Below are positions 62,128 through 64,000 of a stretch of 64,000 nt of DNA, piece by piece; the first letter of the stretch is position 1; every line of letters begins with the position of its first letter. Source of the stretch: Hymenobacter sediminicola (lineage in GTDB: Bacteria > Bacteroidota > Bacteroidia > Cytophagales > Hymenobacteraceae). Location of the stretch: contig NZ_CP060202.1 in NCBI RefSeq assembly GCF_014250515.1, forward strand, positions 4,103,501 through 4,167,500. The letters are read 5' to 3'. The notes beneath the pieces are model-generated. The model had not been told where the DNA came from and made no database searches. It worked only from the letters and a program-made list of their open reading frames with translations. The translations under genes and the position numbers were made by a program.

Positions 62128-63339
62128 ATGAACACTTCTAGCATCCGATCCTTTCTGCCGCTGTTCGGCCTGACCATGGCCACTGTATTCACGGCCTGCG
62201 ACAAGAACGACGAACAGGAGCACAGCAAACCTGAGAGCGAAAGCACCTACGCCCGCCTGCTCATCACCGACAAAACCAGCAACGTAGTGACCCTGCTGGA
62301 CCCGGCGCGGAAAGAACAGACCTCGTTTCAGTCTACCCACGGCGCCAGCGCCGTGTACACGTCGGCCACGGGCCGCTGGGCTACGGTGGTCAGCGCGTCC
62401 AATAATCTGGTGGAGTTTTTCGATACGGGCATTGACCGCCACGACGACCATGTACACGTGAAAGGCAGCCCGAAATGGGGCCTCACTAAATCAACCGGGC
62501 CTACTCCGTCGCACGTGTATGGTTCGCACAATAAGATCAGCATTTTCAATGATGGCAACGCCTCCATCAGCCACGTGGAAGAAGGGCAACTGCACACTGT
62601 ATCAGCGCCGGGCACATTCGTGACCGGTGCGGCCCACCACGGCGCCATGATTCTGTTCGACAACGGCAATTACGCCGTGACGCACAAGAACAACACGGTG
62701 TCGGGCTCGTTGCCGGAGCAAGTGAAACTGGTAAACACGCAAGGCACAGTAGTAAGCGCGCCGACCGTGGCCACGCAAGGCATTCATGGCGACGCCGGCG
62801 ACGGGCAGCAGGCCTTGTTTGGCTCATCGAGCGGCGTACTGGTAGTGAAGCAAACCGGCGAACAGCGCCTAATTCCGTACCCGGCCAGCGCAGGCTCCAA
62901 CTGGTTGTCGACCATTTATTACGCGAAAAAAGCCCGCACTTTCTTGGGTTCGCGCAACAACTATGGCGTCTTCCGCATCGACCCTGCCGCCAATACCATT
63001 ACACAAGTAGGCTCGGCCACGAAGCTGGCGCGCGTGGCCCTGGATGAAGAGGGCGAAAATGTGCTGGTGCTGGACGAGGACGGCTTGCTGAGCATTTTTG
63101 ACGCCGCTACGGGCGCGCTCAAAACCAGCCGCTCGCTCACGGGCCTGCTCGATGCCAAAACCGCCACGCCCTATCTGGTAGCCAGCCGCCGCTACGTGTA
63201 TGTCACGAATGCACCTCAGAGCAAAGTACACATGCTGCGCAAAGACAACTTAGCCGACCACGAAGCCTTCACGGTAGCCGGCTCACCACTACGTCTGGCC
63301 TTTGTGGGGGCCGACGTCGATAGCGAAGACGGCCACTAA
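62128..63339 (+). CDS. AztD-like beta-propeller lipoprotein (putative zinc chaperone)
   Basis: A 403-residue lipoprotein with lipobox FTAC (Cys24), followed by an Asp/Glu/His-rich stretch. The rest (about 45-395) forms short repeats of a seven-bladed propeller type. His-rich loops are DRHDDHVHVKG (about 108-118), THVYGSH-like PSHVYGSHNKISIFNDG, and TGAAHHGAMI. This set of motifs is what I recall for AztD, the periplasmic zinc chaperone of the Azt ABC importer. No ABC transporter is adjacent here; instead it follows a TonB receptor by 18 bases, so it may receive metal after outer-membrane transport. The zinc role is inferred. Confidence 0.75.
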   Translation: MNTSSIRSFLPLFGLTMATVFTACDKNDEQEHSKPESESTYARLLITDKTSNVVTLLDPARKEQTSFQSTHGASAVYTSATGRWATVVSASNNLVEFFDTGIDRHDDHVHVKGSPKWGLTKSTGPTPSHVYGSHNKISIFNDGNASISHVEEGQLHTVSAPGTFVTGAAHHGAMILFDNGNYAVTHKNNTVSGSLPEQVKLVNTQGTVVSAPTVATQGIHGDAGDGQQALFGSSSGVLVVKQTGEQRLIPYPASAGSNWLSTIYYAKKARTFLGSRNNYGVFRIDPAANTITQVGSATKLARVALDEEGENVLVLDEDGLLSIFDAATGALKTSRSLTGLLDAKTATPYLVASRRYVYVTNAPQSKVHMLRKDNLADHEAFTVAGSPLRLAFVGADVDSEDGH

Positions 63340-63389
63340 GCCTGCTGCTGCCACCTTCTCTTTCTGTTTAACCCCTTTTCCTGTTTACC

Positions 63390-63959
63390 ATGACAATCAC
63401 CCTGCTTACCAAGTCTATGCTGGCCCTGCTGGTGGCCGCGCCTTTGTTTTCGGCCTGCAAAGACGATAATGAAGACCCCAAGCCTGATGCTGACAACGAG
63501 CAGATTACAACGGTAATCTACACTCTAACGCCTCAGAGCGGCGGTGCGCCACTATTCATTCAGTACCGCGACCCAGACGGAGACGGGGGCACGCCCGCCA
63601 CCATCACGCCGGCCACGCTTACGCTGGTTCCCAATACCACCTATACTGGCTCCCTCACGCTGCTGGACGAAACAAAAACTCCGGCCGAGAATATTACGGC
63701 CGAGATTCTGGAGGAAAGCGACGAGCATTTGTTCGTCTTCACACCCACAGGTGTCAACCTGACCATTGCAGCTACTGATAAGGACAAAAACAATCTTCCG
63801 GTTGGCCTTTCCTCGCAGGCCGTAACGGGCACCGCTAATTCTACTGGCACTACCGGCAGTCTGAAAATAACGCTACGCCACCAGCCCGGCACCAAAAACG
63901 GCACCGCTACACCCGGTGACACTGATGTGGAAGTGACCTTCCCTACCGCCGTACGCTAA
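63390..63959 (+). CDS. Small lipoprotein of the metal locus
   Basis: A 189-residue lipoprotein with lipobox FSAC (Cys23), then an Asp/Glu-rich linker and a compact beta-rich domain: TTVIYTLTPQSGGAPLFIQY, RDPDGDGGTP, NTTYTGSLTLLDETKTPAENITAEI, EESDEHLFVF, and a Ser/Thr-rich tail with ITLRHQPGTKNG. The DPDGDGG segment could bind calcium. Proteins of this pattern occur in Bacteroidota next to TonB receptors and are sometimes labelled as periplasmic-binding-fold lipoproteins, from memory; the function is not known. It is 50 bases after the AztD-like gene and is the last gene in the window. Confidence 0.7.
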   Translation: MTITLLTKSMLALLVAAPLFSACKDDNEDPKPDADNEQITTVIYTLTPQSGGAPLFIQYRDPDGDGGTPATITPATLTLVPNTTYTGSLTLLDETKTPAENITAEILEESDEHLFVFTPTGVNLTIAATDKDKNNLPVGLSSQAVTGTANSTGTTGSLKITLRHQPGTKNGTATPGDTDVEVTFPTAVR

Positions 63960-64000
63960 TTGGATTTGAGTGAGTAAAGAAGGGCTGGCTGCAACCGGCT

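Noticed and set aside
1..64000. tRNA, rRNA, CRISPR arrays, insertion sequences, phage genes, replication origin
   Set aside because: None seen on reading both strands: no cloverleaf-type genes, no regular spacer arrays, no transposase or integrase motifs.

Overview
The window looks like chromosomal DNA from an aerobic, moderately GC-rich member of the Bacteroidota, most likely order Cytophagales and close to Hymenobacter. This is inferred from gene content and was not tested by alignment. The evidence is a complete gliding/type IX secretion (T9SS) core cluster (porP-gldK-gldL-gldM-gldN), a SprE/PorW gene, a giant surface protein with a C-terminal T9SS sorting domain, an F-type ATPase operon lacking atpD and atpC, promoters of the Bacteroidota TTTG/TAnnTTTG type, and many small secreted lipoproteins. 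No rRNA, tRNA, CRISPR array, insertion sequence, phage or integrase gene was seen.

Layout. 1-2.6 kb: the end of an SDR oxidoreductase, an HExxH protein, an NlpC/P60 peptidase, a DUF1232 protein and an acyl-carrier-like protein whose attachment serine is replaced by threonine. 2.7-9.8 kb: a tripartite RND efflux operon read leftward (tetR-tolC-adaptor-RND pump) with a TetR-type operator over its promoter. 10-14 kb: ispF, an M28 peptidase and an orphan lutB. 14.2-20.1 kb: a 1954-residue T9SS cargo protein with an internal, nearly identical duplication. 20.2-30.7 kb: metabolic and maintenance genes (L-serine dehydratase, msrB, a lipoprotein, a ChaN/Tiki-like gene broken by an in-frame stop, nnr, a UbiA-like membrane protein, a DUF6766 protein, inorganic pyrophosphatase, an alkaline phosphatase and a HAD phosphatase).

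30.8-36.9 kb: the ATP synthase operon atpZ-(membrane protein)-atpB-E-F-H-A-G, with structured spacers, two of them built from 7-base repeat units. 37-44.7 kb: porW/sprE, a bifunctional penicillin-binding protein and uvrC. 44.7-50.5 kb: the T9SS core/motor cluster with two good promoters. 50.6-55.1 kb: a leftward lipB-orf-wecA-DUF4271-hemD run. 55.3-58.6 kb: yraN, a MORN-repeat lipoprotein and htpG. 58.7-59.1 kb: remains of a small frameshifted gene with its own terminator.

59.2-64 kb: a rightward four-gene operon that I read as a transition-metal (probably zinc) acquisition locus. It holds a small His/Cys-rich exported protein, a TonB-dependent receptor, an AztD-like beta-propeller lipoprotein with His-rich loops, and a second small lipoprotein. 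This is the most system-like unit of uncertain function in the window. The other distinctive signals are the heptamer-repeat hairpins between genes of the same operon, the Ser-to-Thr ACP-like protein, and the two disrupted genes.
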